A DNA stretch of 64,000 nucleotides from Opitutia bacterium UBA7876 (GCA_002500665.1 DLRY01000050.1:18378-82377), one strand, 5' to 3'; positions 7,039-16,629 are shown, numbered from the stretch's first letter. The notes: generated by a model not told the origin, from the letters alone. Made by a program: numbers and translations.

Positions 7039-8913
7039 CTACTCGGCAAGCCTTCGAGGGATCCATTCCCGTATCGTTTCAAGCTTGCTGTTCTTGGCTA
7101 ACTGCAGTGCCCGGGCAGGCTCGTTCCTGACCTGTTGTTCTATGCCGTACCAGACCATGAGCGGATAGACCGGATCCTTGGCAAGGTCGCTTGATCTGGA
7201 AAGTATTTCGGCCATTTTCCAGCGCTCCGAAGCGGAAAGGTTTCTCATGATGGACGCCAGGTGGAGCCTAACGAGGGGGGAATTCTCCTTTGCGGCTACG
7301 TCTAGGATTTTCCGTGCCGCTTGCCGGGACGTCTTGCCCTCGTCCACAAGGAGCTTCAAGGCCCAGATGCGCAGGTGTTCATCCTTATCCCCGAGGAGGG
7401 AGATCAGTTTGTCTTCGTTAAGGTTTTGCGACCGGTGAAGAGCCCAAAGACCCTGCAGGCGCCGTCCGGTATCCTCTGCTTCCAGATGAGCGGACAAAGA
7501 GGAAAGAACTTCTTTCCCAATCTCTTGGCCGTCCGCCCTTTCCTGGAGAAGGCGGGCGGCATGGCGGGCAAGCTTTGCATTCGCATGAATCAGCAGACCA
7601 GCCAGTTCACGGGAGGATTTTTGCTTCAAATCGTGTTTGCCGGGCTTGAAGGGACCGTGGGTGATCCTGTAGATTCTTCCCGAGGTCCTGTGGATTCCGT
7701 CGTTCTCATGGCATTCACCGACGTCCGACCAATCCAGAAGGAAGACTGCTCCATTCATGTCGTAGTCGATCTCCACGCCCCTGAACCAGAGGTCCTTCAC
7801 TTTGAGGAAGTCCGGTTCGTGGCGGGCTACGTAACCCGAGCCCTTGCGCTCGATGCGGTCGCAATTGATGCGCCGACCATGAAAGTTCGCGGTAAAAACC
7901 TTGCCCTCGTAGCGCTCCGGCCATTGCCCCCCCTGGTAGATCATCATGCCGCAATGGGCGTGACCACCACCCGCTTCATCAGTGCTTAGGGACATTCCCT
8001 TCTTCACGTCCTTGGCTTGTTCCTTGCCGACGTCCCAATGGAAATGATCAGCCTGCTGGTCGATAAGGCCGTAGAGGCCGCGACGGAAATGCTGGCCGTA
8101 CATGCGCTTGAAGTAGGCTCCGGGTAGACCATGCCAGAAGTGGCCGATCACGGTGTTGATGAAGAAAAGCTGACCGTGCTTATCCCAGTCGTGTCCCCAA
8201 GGGTTCGTTGTTCCCTCGCAGACAACCTCAAATTTCCTTGAGCGTGGATGGAGCCGCCAGATCGAGCACTTGAGCTGGGTTCGGTCCTCCTTGGGGGATC
8301 CTGGCGGGCCGACGATCGAAAGGGCCTGTATGCCGTGCCTCCCGTAGAGCCATCCGTCCGGTCCCCACTTGAGCCCGTTTACCATGTTGTGGCGTACGCT
8401 GTTGTCGTTCCAGCCGTCGAGCACGATCTCGGGCTTGCCGTCGGGCTTGTCGTCCCGGTCGGCGTCGGGAATGAAGAGCAGGTTGGGGGCGCAGGTCGCC
8501 CACACGCCCCCGAAGCCCACCGTCAGGCCAGTCAACCTTTGCAGGTCGTCGTGAAAGATTGTTTTCTTATCGGCCCGACCGTCCCCATTGGAGTCTTCCA
8601 GGATGACGATGCGGTCCCGCAGCCCGAGGTCGAAGTTCGTCCTGGCCTCGGCATAGGTATAGCATTCGGCCACCCAGAGGCGATTTCGGTCGTCAAAGGC
8701 CATGGCTATGGGCTGGCGGATCATGGGCTCGCTGGCAAAGCACTCCACCCGGAAGCCGCCGGGCAGCCTCATGCCCTTGATCGCCTCTTCCGGGGTGGGC
8801 AGGGTGAGGTCGGTCTTTTGGGTGTTGGTCGGCTTTGGGAAATCTGCGTGGGTGGAGGCTTGCCCGAGGATGGAGCTTCCAAGGACGAGGAGGATTGCTT
8901 TGGGGTTCATCAT
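7039..8913 (-). CDS. Secreted PVC-type membrane-bound dehydrogenase propeller with HEAT repeats, no heme domain
   Basis: A 624-residue protein with a signal peptide (about 1-23). Residues about 45-420 form the propeller typical of the PVC membrane-bound dehydrogenase family (LPGGFRVECFASEP, MAFDDRNRLWVAECYTY, VILEDSNGDGRADK, NGLKWGPDGWLYGRHG, SGRIYRITHG). Residues about 430-620 are HEAT-like helices. It ends at IPRRLAE, the point where longer relatives usually continue into more repeats and a cytochrome c domain; no CxxCH is present anywhere. It follows a heme-containing paralogue by 17 bases, so it may depend on that partner for electron transfer. Substrate unknown. Confidence 0.85.
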   Translation of the reverse strand: MMNPKAILLVLGSSILGQASTHADFPKPTNTQKTDLTLPTPEEAIKGMRLPGGFRVECFASEPMIRQPIAMAFDDRNRLWVAECYTYAEARTNFDLGLRDRIVILEDSNGDGRADKKTIFHDDLQRLTGLTVGFGGVWATCAPNLLFIPDADRDDKPDGKPEIVLDGWNDNSVRHNMVNGLKWGPDGWLYGRHGIQALSIVGPPGSPKEDRTQLKCSIWRLHPRSRKFEVVCEGTTNPWGHDWDKHGQLFFINTVIGHFWHGLPGAYFKRMYGQHFRRGLYGLIDQQADHFHWDVGKEQAKDVKKGMSLSTDEAGGGHAHCGMMIYQGGQWPERYEGKVFTANFHGRRINCDRIERKGSGYVARHEPDFLKVKDLWFRGVEIDYDMNGAVFLLDWSDVGECHENDGIHRTSGRIYRITHGPFKPGKHDLKQKSSRELAGLLIHANAKLARHAARLLQERADGQEIGKEVLSSLSAHLEAEDTGRRLQGLWALHRSQNLNEDKLISLLGDKDEHLRIWALKLLVDEGKTSRQAARKILDVAAKENSPLVRLHLASIMRNLSASERWKMAEILSRSSDLAKDPVYPLMVWYGIEQQVRNEPARALQLAKNSKLETIREWIPRRLAE

Positions 8914-8930
8914 GAGAATGGAAATCCGAT

Positions 8931-11900
8931 TCAGGTGCCCCCCTTTGGTTGAAAGCGGGCTTCTGATGCAGGGGCGGACGTAAGCTCGACCCGCAAACCC
9001 TTTGAATTCCTAGCCTCGCGGTCGATGGAGAAGGTGAAGCGACGGGTTCCCGGCCGAAGCACGAATGCGGATGAAAGATCCTCGATTTCCTTGTCGTCGA
9101 GCCACAGACGCAGCCCCTGGGTCCCGTTCAGTTTGAGCTGGATCGGTCCCGAGGCCCGTACCTCGACGAAACCCCGGGCAAAGGCCATTTTCAGGTTTCC
9201 GAGCTCATGGTCGGGGAGGTTGCCGTTGACCAGGCTGTAGGCAGTTTTCCAAGATTCTTCCAGGGTCGGTATTTTGGCCGATTCCGAGGACGCGACGGCC
9301 CATTTTCGGATGACCGGGCTTTCGTCGTTGGCGTAGGGACCGGGCTTACCCAGAACCGAGACGAACTTGGCCAAGTCGAGGAATTCGGTCCTCGTCGCGA
9401 GCTGGTCGGCCAGGCCGGCCGGCATGAGCGATGGCATGGGCTTGATCCTTTGTACCTTGTCCATGCGGGCTTTGCGTTCCTTCCCTCCAAGGGAGGAATC
9501 GCGAATGATCAACTCCTTGTCGCTCTGGTAGATTATAGAGCCCATCAGGACCGAGCCATCCTCGAGGGTGATGAGCTTGTTTTCGTAGTGCTGGGCAATG
9601 GCCTTGTTGGGTTCGAGGATGGCTTCAACGACGTAGGCGGTATCGGCTGCGGTGCCGACTGCCACCAGGTTCGGGCCGATTTTCGACCCTACGCTCCCAA
9701 TTGCATGGCAACTCATGCAGGCGAGAGCACGGCGCCGGTAGACGAGTTCGCCATGGGCGGCATCGCCCAGCCGGTCGACGTCCTCGGCGAGGGATTGACG
9801 GTTTTCCTTGAGGAGAATGGAGCTCAGAGACTTGGGCTGCGTCGGACGGAACAGCCGTTCCAGCGGCCTGGAAAGCTGTCCGCTCTTGCGGTGATACTCG
9901 GCCACCTTGTCTTTGGTCGCGGGGGGAATGTTCTTTCCCTCGAGGGCGGAGGCGAGCAGCTTGTCTCCACCGGCCCGTCCGACGAAGGCTTGCACCAGAG
10001 AGACGGGGTCGTTTTCGTTGATGGGGCTAGCCAGAAGCCCGGCCGCAAGCTCGGCGGCTTTCTCACCGTCGCCTTCCAGAATTCCGAAAACGGCATAGAA
10101 GAGTTGTTCGGGCTTACCCTTGTCGGCCAGTTCGAGGAGTGGCTTCTTACCCTCGTTACCCGGAAGCCGGGCGAGGGAAACGGAGGCTGCCCGTCGGGAC
10201 GAGGGATGGGCTTCGGGGTTCAGAAGAATGGGTAGAAGGTCTTTTCCCGCTCCCTTGAGACGCCAAGCGCCGAGGTTGGCGATGGCGAGGGATGCCACTT
10301 CTGCATTTTCGTTCTGAATGAGCCTGCGGAGCGGAGCGACTCTTTGCCCGAGGGACACCTTCCCTTTGAGCCCGATATGGGCGAGGGCTTCGAGCAAGGC
10401 GATGCGGATCTCGGACGGGAGTTCCCTGTTGACTAGAAAGTCCACTACCATGCGGGCTTGCCTGGAATCGGCATCGATCACCAGACGGTCCGTGATCAAG
10501 GTGGTCTCGGAAAGGGTGGGGGAGCGACTACGCAGGTATGCGTCGAGGCGTTTGGAAAAACCAATTCCTGCGGCCTTTTCGGCGTATTCACGGTGGGCGG
10601 GCTTGGCGAAGCTGAGTTTCCCTTCTTCCAGTGCGGGCCTCCAGTATTTCTCAAGGGCCATCACGGTTTGCGGAAGGGCCATGTCGATGAACTTGTCCCG
10701 AGGGTGATCGAGGGCGGAAAGGGCGGCGGGGAAAGCTTCCGCGCGCGGAACGAATCCCGCCGAGAGGACCGCTTCCATGCGGGTCCGCGGGAAGGGGTCG
10801 GAGGCGGCCTTGGCGAGAATGGAGACCGGATCGCTCAAGTCTTCGTGCCAATAGCGCAAAACACGGGCTCCGGCGGAGCGGGCGTTGCCATCCTTGCTGG
10901 CGAGCACGAGCTTGAGGATTTTCTCGCTTGGTCGCTCCACGTTCTGGCAGGCCCACATCGCCTCCACGAGGTGATGATCGTGCTCGGGGTCCCTCCGATC
11001 GAGTTGGTCGACCCATTTGGATAGAGCCTCCGATACCGGGTCGGGTTCAAGCTCGGAGAGTGTCAGGCGGGCCTGATGGCGCGTCCAGGCCTGGGGACTC
11101 TTGAGATGCTCGAGCAAGTTGGGGAGCGGTTCGTAGGCAAGTCTGGGCTTCGGCACAAGGGGACGGCCCTTGGCCGTGATCCTCCATATCCTGCCGTGGT
11201 CCTTGTCGCGTCGTGGATCACGGAAATTGTGCTTGGCATGGTTTATGATGGGGTTGTACCAGTCGGCCACGTAGACGGCCCCATCGGGTCCGATCTTGCA
11301 GTCCACGGGCCGGAAGTTGGGGTGCTTGGAGGAGATCAGGGGAGGGAGGACGTCGGCCGAGAAGCCGGCCCCGTCTCCGGTGAACTGGTAGCGGATGATG
11401 GCCCGGCTCTTGAACCGGCAGGTCAGCAATTGGCCACGGATTTCCTCCGGCAGGTGGGTTCCGGTGGCAAGGTCCCCGCCGCATTGTTTTTCCGTACTAA
11501 TGAGGTGATTGAGACGTACGCGTTGGCCACCGTTGCCGGTTGCCGGGGAAAGATAGTGTACGCGGGGGTTGTCGACGAAGAAGGATTGCCCCCACCGGTC
11601 GAAGACGTGTCCCCAGGGATTCCCTACGCCCACGCTTGCGAAAATTCTCAGGTCACGGGTGCGGGGGTTGTACTGGTAGACGCCTCCGTTGTAGTTGCGG
11701 ACCATCCCGTAGGCGGTTTCAACCTGGGTATGAAGAAAGATTCCCTCCTGAAAATAGATCCATCCGCCCGGACCTCGGCGCCAGGCGCTCACGGAATGAT
11801 GACTGTCCTCGATCCCAAAGCCGGTGAGGGGGAGCTCCTTGACGTCCGCCACGTCGTCTCCGTCGAGGTCCTTGAGAAAGAAGACGTCGGGCGTCTGGGC

Positions 11901-12314
11901 CACGAAGCATCCACCATTGGCCAGCTCGATCCCGGTCGGCATATAGAGACCGTCGGCGAAGACGGTCGACTTGTCGGCCCGCCCGTCTCCATCGACGTCC
12001 TCCAGGATGATGATCTTGTCGTTTGCAACCTCACCCGGCTTGAGTTGGGGGTAGGCCCATGAGCATGCCACCCAGAGGCGTCCGCGGTTGTCCCAAGTCA
12101 TATGGATGGGGTTGGCCAGCATGGGCTCCTGGGCAAACAAGTTTACCTCATAACCCGGGAGGAGATCGAAATTCTCCTTCTCCGACATCGGGTCGTGGTT
12201 GTCCATCAGGCTGAGGTTGGCGTTAGCCAGGTTTTTCTTGCTGATGCCGTCGGCGGCCTGACCCTGGAGGAGCGAGGGCAGGAGAAGAAGTGCGAAAAAG
12301 AGGGTTGGCTTCAT
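8931..12314 (-). CDS. Secreted PVC-type dehydrogenase: propeller, HEAT repeats, cytochrome c and a C-terminal beta domain
   Basis: An 1127-residue protein with a signal peptide (about 1-21). The propeller (about 45-400) has family landmarks LLPGYEVNLFAQEP, RGRLWVACSWAYPQ, IILEDVDGDGRADK and VYVADWYNPI. HEAT repeats fill about 400-830. A c-type heme motif CMSCH sits at 866-870, followed by GPNLVAVG and the conserved ITLEDGSVLMGSII segment. The last about 120 residues form an extra sandwich-like domain. It would oxidise a carbohydrate-type substrate and pass electrons to its heme. The start overlaps the SGNH gene stop (ATGA at 12311-12314), implying translational coupling. Confidence 0.88.
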   Translation of the reverse strand: MKPTLFFALLLLPSLLQGQAADGISKKNLANANLSLMDNHDPMSEKENFDLLPGYEVNLFAQEPMLANPIHMTWDNRGRLWVACSWAYPQLKPGEVANDKIIILEDVDGDGRADKSTVFADGLYMPTGIELANGGCFVAQTPDVFFLKDLDGDDVADVKELPLTGFGIEDSHHSVSAWRRGPGGWIYFQEGIFLHTQVETAYGMVRNYNGGVYQYNPRTRDLRIFASVGVGNPWGHVFDRWGQSFFVDNPRVHYLSPATGNGGQRVRLNHLISTEKQCGGDLATGTHLPEEIRGQLLTCRFKSRAIIRYQFTGDGAGFSADVLPPLISSKHPNFRPVDCKIGPDGAVYVADWYNPIINHAKHNFRDPRRDKDHGRIWRITAKGRPLVPKPRLAYEPLPNLLEHLKSPQAWTRHQARLTLSELEPDPVSEALSKWVDQLDRRDPEHDHHLVEAMWACQNVERPSEKILKLVLASKDGNARSAGARVLRYWHEDLSDPVSILAKAASDPFPRTRMEAVLSAGFVPRAEAFPAALSALDHPRDKFIDMALPQTVMALEKYWRPALEEGKLSFAKPAHREYAEKAAGIGFSKRLDAYLRSRSPTLSETTLITDRLVIDADSRQARMVVDFLVNRELPSEIRIALLEALAHIGLKGKVSLGQRVAPLRRLIQNENAEVASLAIANLGAWRLKGAGKDLLPILLNPEAHPSSRRAASVSLARLPGNEGKKPLLELADKGKPEQLFYAVFGILEGDGEKAAELAAGLLASPINENDPVSLVQAFVGRAGGDKLLASALEGKNIPPATKDKVAEYHRKSGQLSRPLERLFRPTQPKSLSSILLKENRQSLAEDVDRLGDAAHGELVYRRRALACMSCHAIGSVGSKIGPNLVAVGTAADTAYVVEAILEPNKAIAQHYENKLITLEDGSVLMGSIIYQSDKELIIRDSSLGGKERKARMDKVQRIKPMPSLMPAGLADQLATRTEFLDLAKFVSVLGKPGPYANDESPVIRKWAVASSESAKIPTLEESWKTAYSLVNGNLPDHELGNLKMAFARGFVEVRASGPIQLKLNGTQGLRLWLDDKEIEDLSSAFVLRPGTRRFTFSIDREARNSKGLRVELTSAPASEARFQPKGGT

Positions 12315-13531
12315 TGTCGGATCAGGTTCCAGTTTCTCGTTTTGGCCTGCAGCGCACTTCCCAACTGCTCGTCCTTTTTGTTGGCCAGGTAATTGAACTG
12401 GACGACTTCCCCGGGAAGAGCCGCCCCGGCGGGAGACTTCCGTCGTTCGCCTACGATGTGGACCTGGTTGAGGGCTTTCCAGCTGTAGGTGAACTGAAGG
12501 TTCTTGTCGTTGACCTTAAGGCGAAGGGAGTCGGCCTCCCGGTGGGCGGGAGACTGGTCCAGCAGGAGTCCGCTGGCCCAGTCCTCGTGGCTTCCCGAAA
12601 CCACCTCCTGCCCATCGACTTTGAGGAGATATTTTCCTGCAGCCAAGCCTTCGACGATCATGAGGTCGCGGGTGGAGCGGAGCGAGGAATGGATGGGGCC
12701 GGCGAGGGGAGAGGGAAGCCCGGGCGGAGTCTTTTCGAGAATCCGCAGGCGAATCCCTTCCCCATCCATGGTGACTTTGTCGATGCTTACCCCGCGGGCT
12801 TCGGCCTTGCCGGACTTGGCATTCAGACGGATCCGCCAAGGCAGGATCGGGGTGGCGAGCGAATCGGCCAGAAACCTGGCCGTCGCCCAGTATCCGTACT
12901 CGTTTAGGCGGATGCCGTTCTCCGTGATCTTGGGAGCTTTTTGCTCCTCCATCAGGCGGATGGTGGGTTCGTAGAGGTTCACGAAGGGAATCCCTGCCTG
13001 CCTGCAGGCTTCCCCCATACGTCCGAGGTAACTTTTGAGAATCTGGTTGCGCCTGGAGAATCCGGGCGTCGATGCCCCCAGGTCCTCTTGGGCGATGGGG
13101 GAGATCATGGCCAGTCGGACAGCCGATTTCCCATTGTATTTCTTACCCTTGTGTGAGGCGATGAAAGCCTTGAGCTGTTTCTCGAATTCCTCCAACCCCT
13201 CCTCCCCGGCGAAGGATTCGCCCATCCCGAAGCAGGCGATGATCAAGTCGGTCTTGTGCTCGGCAAGGGTGGAGGATTCGGATGGGAAATTCGTGGGTCG
13301 GTCCCGGATGGCGAGGGTGTCTCCACCCCAACCGAGGTTGCGGACGGAAACCGGGTTTCCGCGACTCCTTTGCAGGAGCATGGTCTCCAGGTAGCCATGG
13401 ATGCGTAGCTGATCGGCATAGGTGTTGCCAACGAGCGCCACCCTGTCGCCGGGTCGGACCGTTGGCTCGGCGAACCCGAGCGTTGCGGTCAAGGCAAGCA
13501 TAGCCAAAAGCATTTTAGGGAAAATGGGCAT
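12311..13531 (-). CDS. Secreted SGNH-hydrolase-like protein with substituted catalytic positions
   Basis: A 406-residue protein with a signal peptide (about 1-21) and an SGNH/GDSL fold over about 25-240: VALVGNTYADQLRIHG at block I, RNLGWGGDTLA at block II, ACFGMGESFAG at block III and ENGIRLNEYGYW at block V. The usual nucleophile Ser of block I is Thr, and the block V His is Arg, so esterase activity is doubtful. The C-terminal half is a beta-rich domain of unknown function. It is the first gene of a three-gene operon and overlaps the dehydrogenase by four bases. A related SGNH domain is fused to a dehydrogenase at 21908-25441. Confidence 0.8.
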   Translation of the reverse strand: MPIFPKMLLAMLALTATLGFAEPTVRPGDRVALVGNTYADQLRIHGYLETMLLQRSRGNPVSVRNLGWGGDTLAIRDRPTNFPSESSTLAEHKTDLIIACFGMGESFAGEEGLEEFEKQLKAFIASHKGKKYNGKSAVRLAMISPIAQEDLGASTPGFSRRNQILKSYLGRMGEACRQAGIPFVNLYEPTIRLMEEQKAPKITENGIRLNEYGYWATARFLADSLATPILPWRIRLNAKSGKAEARGVSIDKVTMDGEGIRLRILEKTPPGLPSPLAGPIHSSLRSTRDLMIVEGLAAGKYLLKVDGQEVVSGSHEDWASGLLLDQSPAHREADSLRLKVNDKNLQFTYSWKALNQVHIVGERRKSPAGAALPGEVVQFNYLANKKDEQLGSALQAKTRNWNLIRQ

Positions 13532-13659
13532 GGTCGAATTGAAGGGAAGAAAACGCGTTTCTACAAGAACGAAGGAGCCTTGTAAGAAACCAGAGGCTAG
13601 AACGCCCGCCCAACCCTCCTTTCCTTGACGAATCGGTCGTTAGAACTAGGCTCAATCTG

Positions 13660-14274
13660 ATGAAAACGAAATTTTTTACCCTCGCATTGACCTGCCTGTC
13701 CACTGGGGCCGCGACCCTCGCATTGGTCGGTGAAGCGGATGGAGCCGGCAAGAAGAGGGACAAGGAGTCAGGAGAAATCCTCTTTGACTTCACCGATGAG
13801 AATCCGGGCGACAAGTGGATCACGGTCAACGACAACGTCATGGGAGGACGCTCCAAGGGGGGCTTCTCCTTCAAAAAGACGAAGCTGGTTTTTTCCGGCT
13901 CTACCAACACCAATGGGGGAGGCTTTTCCTCCATCCGAAGCAAGACCATGGATCTCGGCCTTGAAGGCAAGGACGGCCTGATGATACGTTTCAAGGGTGA
14001 TGGACGGACCTACAACCTGGGGGTCCGCACGGACCGCAGTTCGGTCTCCTATCGTACGGAGTTCGAGACCGACGGAGACGGAAAGGGCTGGCAGATCGCC
14101 AAGGTTCCCTTCGAGAGCATGGGCTCGAGCTGGCGTGGGATGCGCCTGCCCAAGTCCCGCTTTCCCTTGATCAAGGACAAGATCCGCAGCGTAGGGATCA
14201 TGATCTACGACAAGAAGGACGGCCCCTTCAAGCTCCAGATCGACTGGATCAAGGCCTACTCCGACAAGAAGTGA
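13660..14274 (+). CDS. Secreted CIA30 (NDUFAF1-like) family protein
   Basis: A 204-residue protein with an N-terminal signal peptide (about 1-28). The CIA30 signature is clear: ILFDFTDENPGDKWITVND directly followed by NVMGGRSKGGF, then GFSSIRSK and the C-terminal IRSVGIMIYDKKDGPF strand. CIA30 is a galactose-binding-like sandwich first known from mitochondrial complex I assembly; bacterial secreted copies have no settled role and may bind carbohydrate. It stands alone on the plus strand, divergent from the SGNH operon (128-base gap) and convergent with the ThuA gene (21-base gap). Confidence 0.85.
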   Translation: MKTKFFTLALTCLSTGAATLALVGEADGAGKKRDKESGEILFDFTDENPGDKWITVNDNVMGGRSKGGFSFKKTKLVFSGSTNTNGGGFSSIRSKTMDLGLEGKDGLMIRFKGDGRTYNLGVRTDRSSVSYRTEFETDGDGKGWQIAKVPFESMGSSWRGMRLPKSRFPLIKDKIRSVGIMIYDKKDGPFKLQIDWIKAYSDKK

Positions 14275-14295
14275 TTCCCCGGGAGGCCGGCCGGA

Positions 14296-15162
14296 CTACT
14301 TCCTCTTCTTCTTGTCCGCCCTCTCGATCCGCCAGGTGGTGATTGCTTCGTCCGCTCCGGGCAACTCCTTGCCGACCGCCCAATGGCAGGCGTTGACCAG
14401 CATGCGGTTGAAGGCTTCCTCCGCAAAGTCCCCCGGATGCCCGAAGGACGTTCCGAATACCTTTCCTCCCCATTCGTTTTCCCAGGCCCAGGCCACGACG
14501 TCGGATTCCTCTCGGTTTACCTGAATGACGCCGTAGTTTTTTTCAACCAGCCTGTCCCTGCCTACCCCTCTCCCGATGGTCAGGGGGATGCATCCGGGTT
14601 CCAGCCTTGAAAGGTAGAGCGTGCCGGGAGAAACCCACTCCGTCTTGGCCACGTTCTTCATGATTGGGTGGGAGCGGTACTTGGCGACGGTCCGGATATC
14701 GGTGGTTCCACCTTGATGTACGACGTAGGGGGTGCCCAAGGCCCGCCGTCCGAAACCGTCGTTCCACTCAAACAGTGGATGATCCTTTGCATATTTGAAG
14801 GAATGGTTGGCGGTGCGTAAACCGATGACGGGTTTGCCGGACTTCAGATAGGCCTCGATGGGGGCCCATTCCTTGTCGGGCAGCTTCAGGAAGCGCATGA
14901 AGAAGATGGCCAGGTCCGCCTCCTTCAGGACCTCGATTCCGGGAAGGACGTTCTCGGTCTTTCTCTCGGGGTTTCCCTCGCCCATGACCACGGTGGTCCG
15001 GAAACCGAACCGTTCCAGTTCCTTGGCGAATACCGGCATGGTCAATTCAGGGGAATAGTGAAGGGTGCCGACGACAAGTACCGCGTGAGGCTTTTCCTCG
15101 GCCGCTTCGATGAGGCCGGCGCCTAAGAGGAAAAGGGTGAAAGGCAAAAGGTGTTTTTTCAT
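14296..15162 (-). CDS. Secreted ThuA-domain protein
   Basis: A 288-residue protein with a signal peptide (about 1-20) and a ThuA-like glutamine-amidotransferase fold: PHAVLVVGTLHYSPE, ADLAIFFMRFLKLPD, GKPVIGLRTANHSF, YRSHPIMKNV and a terminal FGTSFGHPGDF motif. ThuA-like proteins are found in sugar-utilisation loci of PVC bacteria; the biochemical role is poorly defined, and some relatives participate in 3-keto sugar metabolism. The C-terminus is Lys/Arg rich (ADKKKRK). It is the last gene of the 21820-to-14296 run, 16 bases after a sulfatase. Confidence 0.88.
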   Translation of the reverse strand: MKKHLLPFTLFLLGAGLIEAAEEKPHAVLVVGTLHYSPELTMPVFAKELERFGFRTTVVMGEGNPERKTENVLPGIEVLKEADLAIFFMRFLKLPDKEWAPIEAYLKSGKPVIGLRTANHSFKYAKDHPLFEWNDGFGRRALGTPYVVHQGGTTDIRTVAKYRSHPIMKNVAKTEWVSPGTLYLSRLEPGCIPLTIGRGVGRDRLVEKNYGVIQVNREESDVVAWAWENEWGGKVFGTSFGHPGDFAEEAFNRMLVNACHWAVGKELPGADEAITTWRIERADKKKRK

Positions 15163-15178
15163 GTGATTGCGTCGAGTG

Positions 15179-16627
15179 TCAGCCCTTCTTCTTGGAAGGT
15201 TTTTTCTTTTTTCCGCCCCCGGATCCGACCAGAGACTTCTCCGTGGCGATGGGGTCGGGATCGCCGAGTTTCGAAAGCTTGGCTTGGAGCGCTTTCTTTA
15301 GCCTGGCGAGGGTCTTCTCGTGCTTCGGGTCATTCGCTTTGTTCTCTAGCTCGTAGGGATCCTTGCTCAGATCATACAGCTCGTATTCCGGGCGATGATG
15401 CAGTTTGTGAACCAGGGCCTTGGCCCGATTGTCCTTCTTGGCCCGGGGAACCCAGGATGCTGCGAGGTTGAGACTCTTGGAACCGACCTCTTCACTTTTG
15501 ATCATTTGCAAGGCCTGACTCAAGCTGACGTTGGAAGTGATGGCAGAGTGGTTGGGGTTGTAGATCAGGCTGAATTGGCGATCGCGAATCGAGCGGATGG
15601 GGTAGACCCGATCGCGGTTGTCGATGATACGGCAGTTGGTGAAGGCTCCGAAGACGTACTTGCGGGTTTTTTCGAGCGACTGCCCCTTGAGCAAGGGAAG
15701 AAAGCTCATCCCGTCGCACGCGCCCGGCTTGAGGGTTCCTCCGGCCGCTTCCACGAGGGTGGGCGTGACGTCGGTAGTGGAAACGAGGTCCTCGATCACC
15801 GATCCGGGCCGGGTTACGCCCGCCCAGCGCATGACGAAACCCGTGCGCAACCCATTGTCGTAGCAGGTCCACTTGGCGAAAGGGAGCTGCGTGCCCTGCT
15901 CGCTGCAGACCATGAAGATGGTGTTTTCCCAGAGCTTCCTTTTCTCAAGTTCCTTTCTCATCATTCCCACCAGATTGTCGAAATTGGTGATTTCTGCATA
16001 GTACTTGACCATCTCTTCCCTGAGTTGGGGCGTGTCCACCCAGTAAGGGGGGACACTCAGCTTCTTGGCGTCATAGGCGGAAGGATCGCCCGTGGTGAAA
16101 GGGGCGTGGGAATCATGTGAACCGATGAAGAGGCAAAAGGGATTGTCCGATTTTTTACAGTCATCGAGGAAGGATCGGGCCCTGGCAAGGGTTTCGGGGT
16201 TTGCGTCCACTCGCTTGCTGACGTCACCCAGTTTCTCAAAAGGATAGCATTCATTCGGACCGACGTGTGATTTTCCGAGCAGGGCAACCCGATAGCCGAG
16301 TGGTTTGAGGTAATGAACTACGCTCTTGGTGCCGGCCACCGATTTCGAATGGTTGGGCAACGTGCCGGTCCGCCAAGGGGAACGTCCGCTGTAGAGCTCC
16401 TGCCTGAAGGGTGCGCACATGGCGACCGAGCAGTAGGCCCTGTCGAAACGGGCGCCGTCCTTGGCCAGGCGGTCGATGTTGGGGGTCTTGCATTCCTTGC
16501 CTCCGTAGGCACCCCAAGTGTCCCGGCTCATGTCGTCGGCGAGGATGAAGACGACGTTCGGCTTCTCGGCTCCGGCCAGCATGGCGGCGCATGGAAAGCA
16601 AAGGAGAAGTAATTTTTTCATAATCAT
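15179..16627 (-). CDS. Exported sulfatase with CAPFR active site and Lys-rich tail
   Basis: A 482-residue sulfatase when started at the ATG at 16627 (the frame stays open to 16708 but that runs into the preceding gene). Signal peptide about 1-20, metal start KPNVVFILADDMSRD, active-site motif CAPFR with Cys71, and LLGKSHVGPN in place of the usual GKWHLG (Lys and His kept, Trp to Ser). The C-terminal metal residues appear in GSHDSHAPF and around DNLVGMM. The tail ends in a Lys/Ser/Gly-rich stretch (GGGKKKKPSKKKG). The two-base gap from the upstream sulfatase indicates coupling. Substrate unknown. Confidence 0.92.
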   Translation of the reverse strand: MIMKKLLLLCFPCAAMLAGAEKPNVVFILADDMSRDTWGAYGGKECKTPNIDRLAKDGARFDRAYCSVAMCAPFRQELYSGRSPWRTGTLPNHSKSVAGTKSVVHYLKPLGYRVALLGKSHVGPNECYPFEKLGDVSKRVDANPETLARARSFLDDCKKSDNPFCLFIGSHDSHAPFTTGDPSAYDAKKLSVPPYWVDTPQLREEMVKYYAEITNFDNLVGMMRKELEKRKLWENTIFMVCSEQGTQLPFAKWTCYDNGLRTGFVMRWAGVTRPGSVIEDLVSTTDVTPTLVEAAGGTLKPGACDGMSFLPLLKGQSLEKTRKYVFGAFTNCRIIDNRDRVYPIRSIRDRQFSLIYNPNHSAITSNVSLSQALQMIKSEEVGSKSLNLAASWVPRAKKDNRAKALVHKLHHRPEYELYDLSKDPYELENKANDPKHEKTLARLKKALQAKLSKLGDPDPIATEKSLVGSGGGKKKKPSKKKG

Positions 16628-16629
16628 GT

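Noticed and set aside
13625..13652. TTGACG and TAGGCT hexamers 16 bases apart before the CIA30 gene
   Set aside because: The -10 match is poor and the transcript would start at the ATG itself; not enough to call a promoter.
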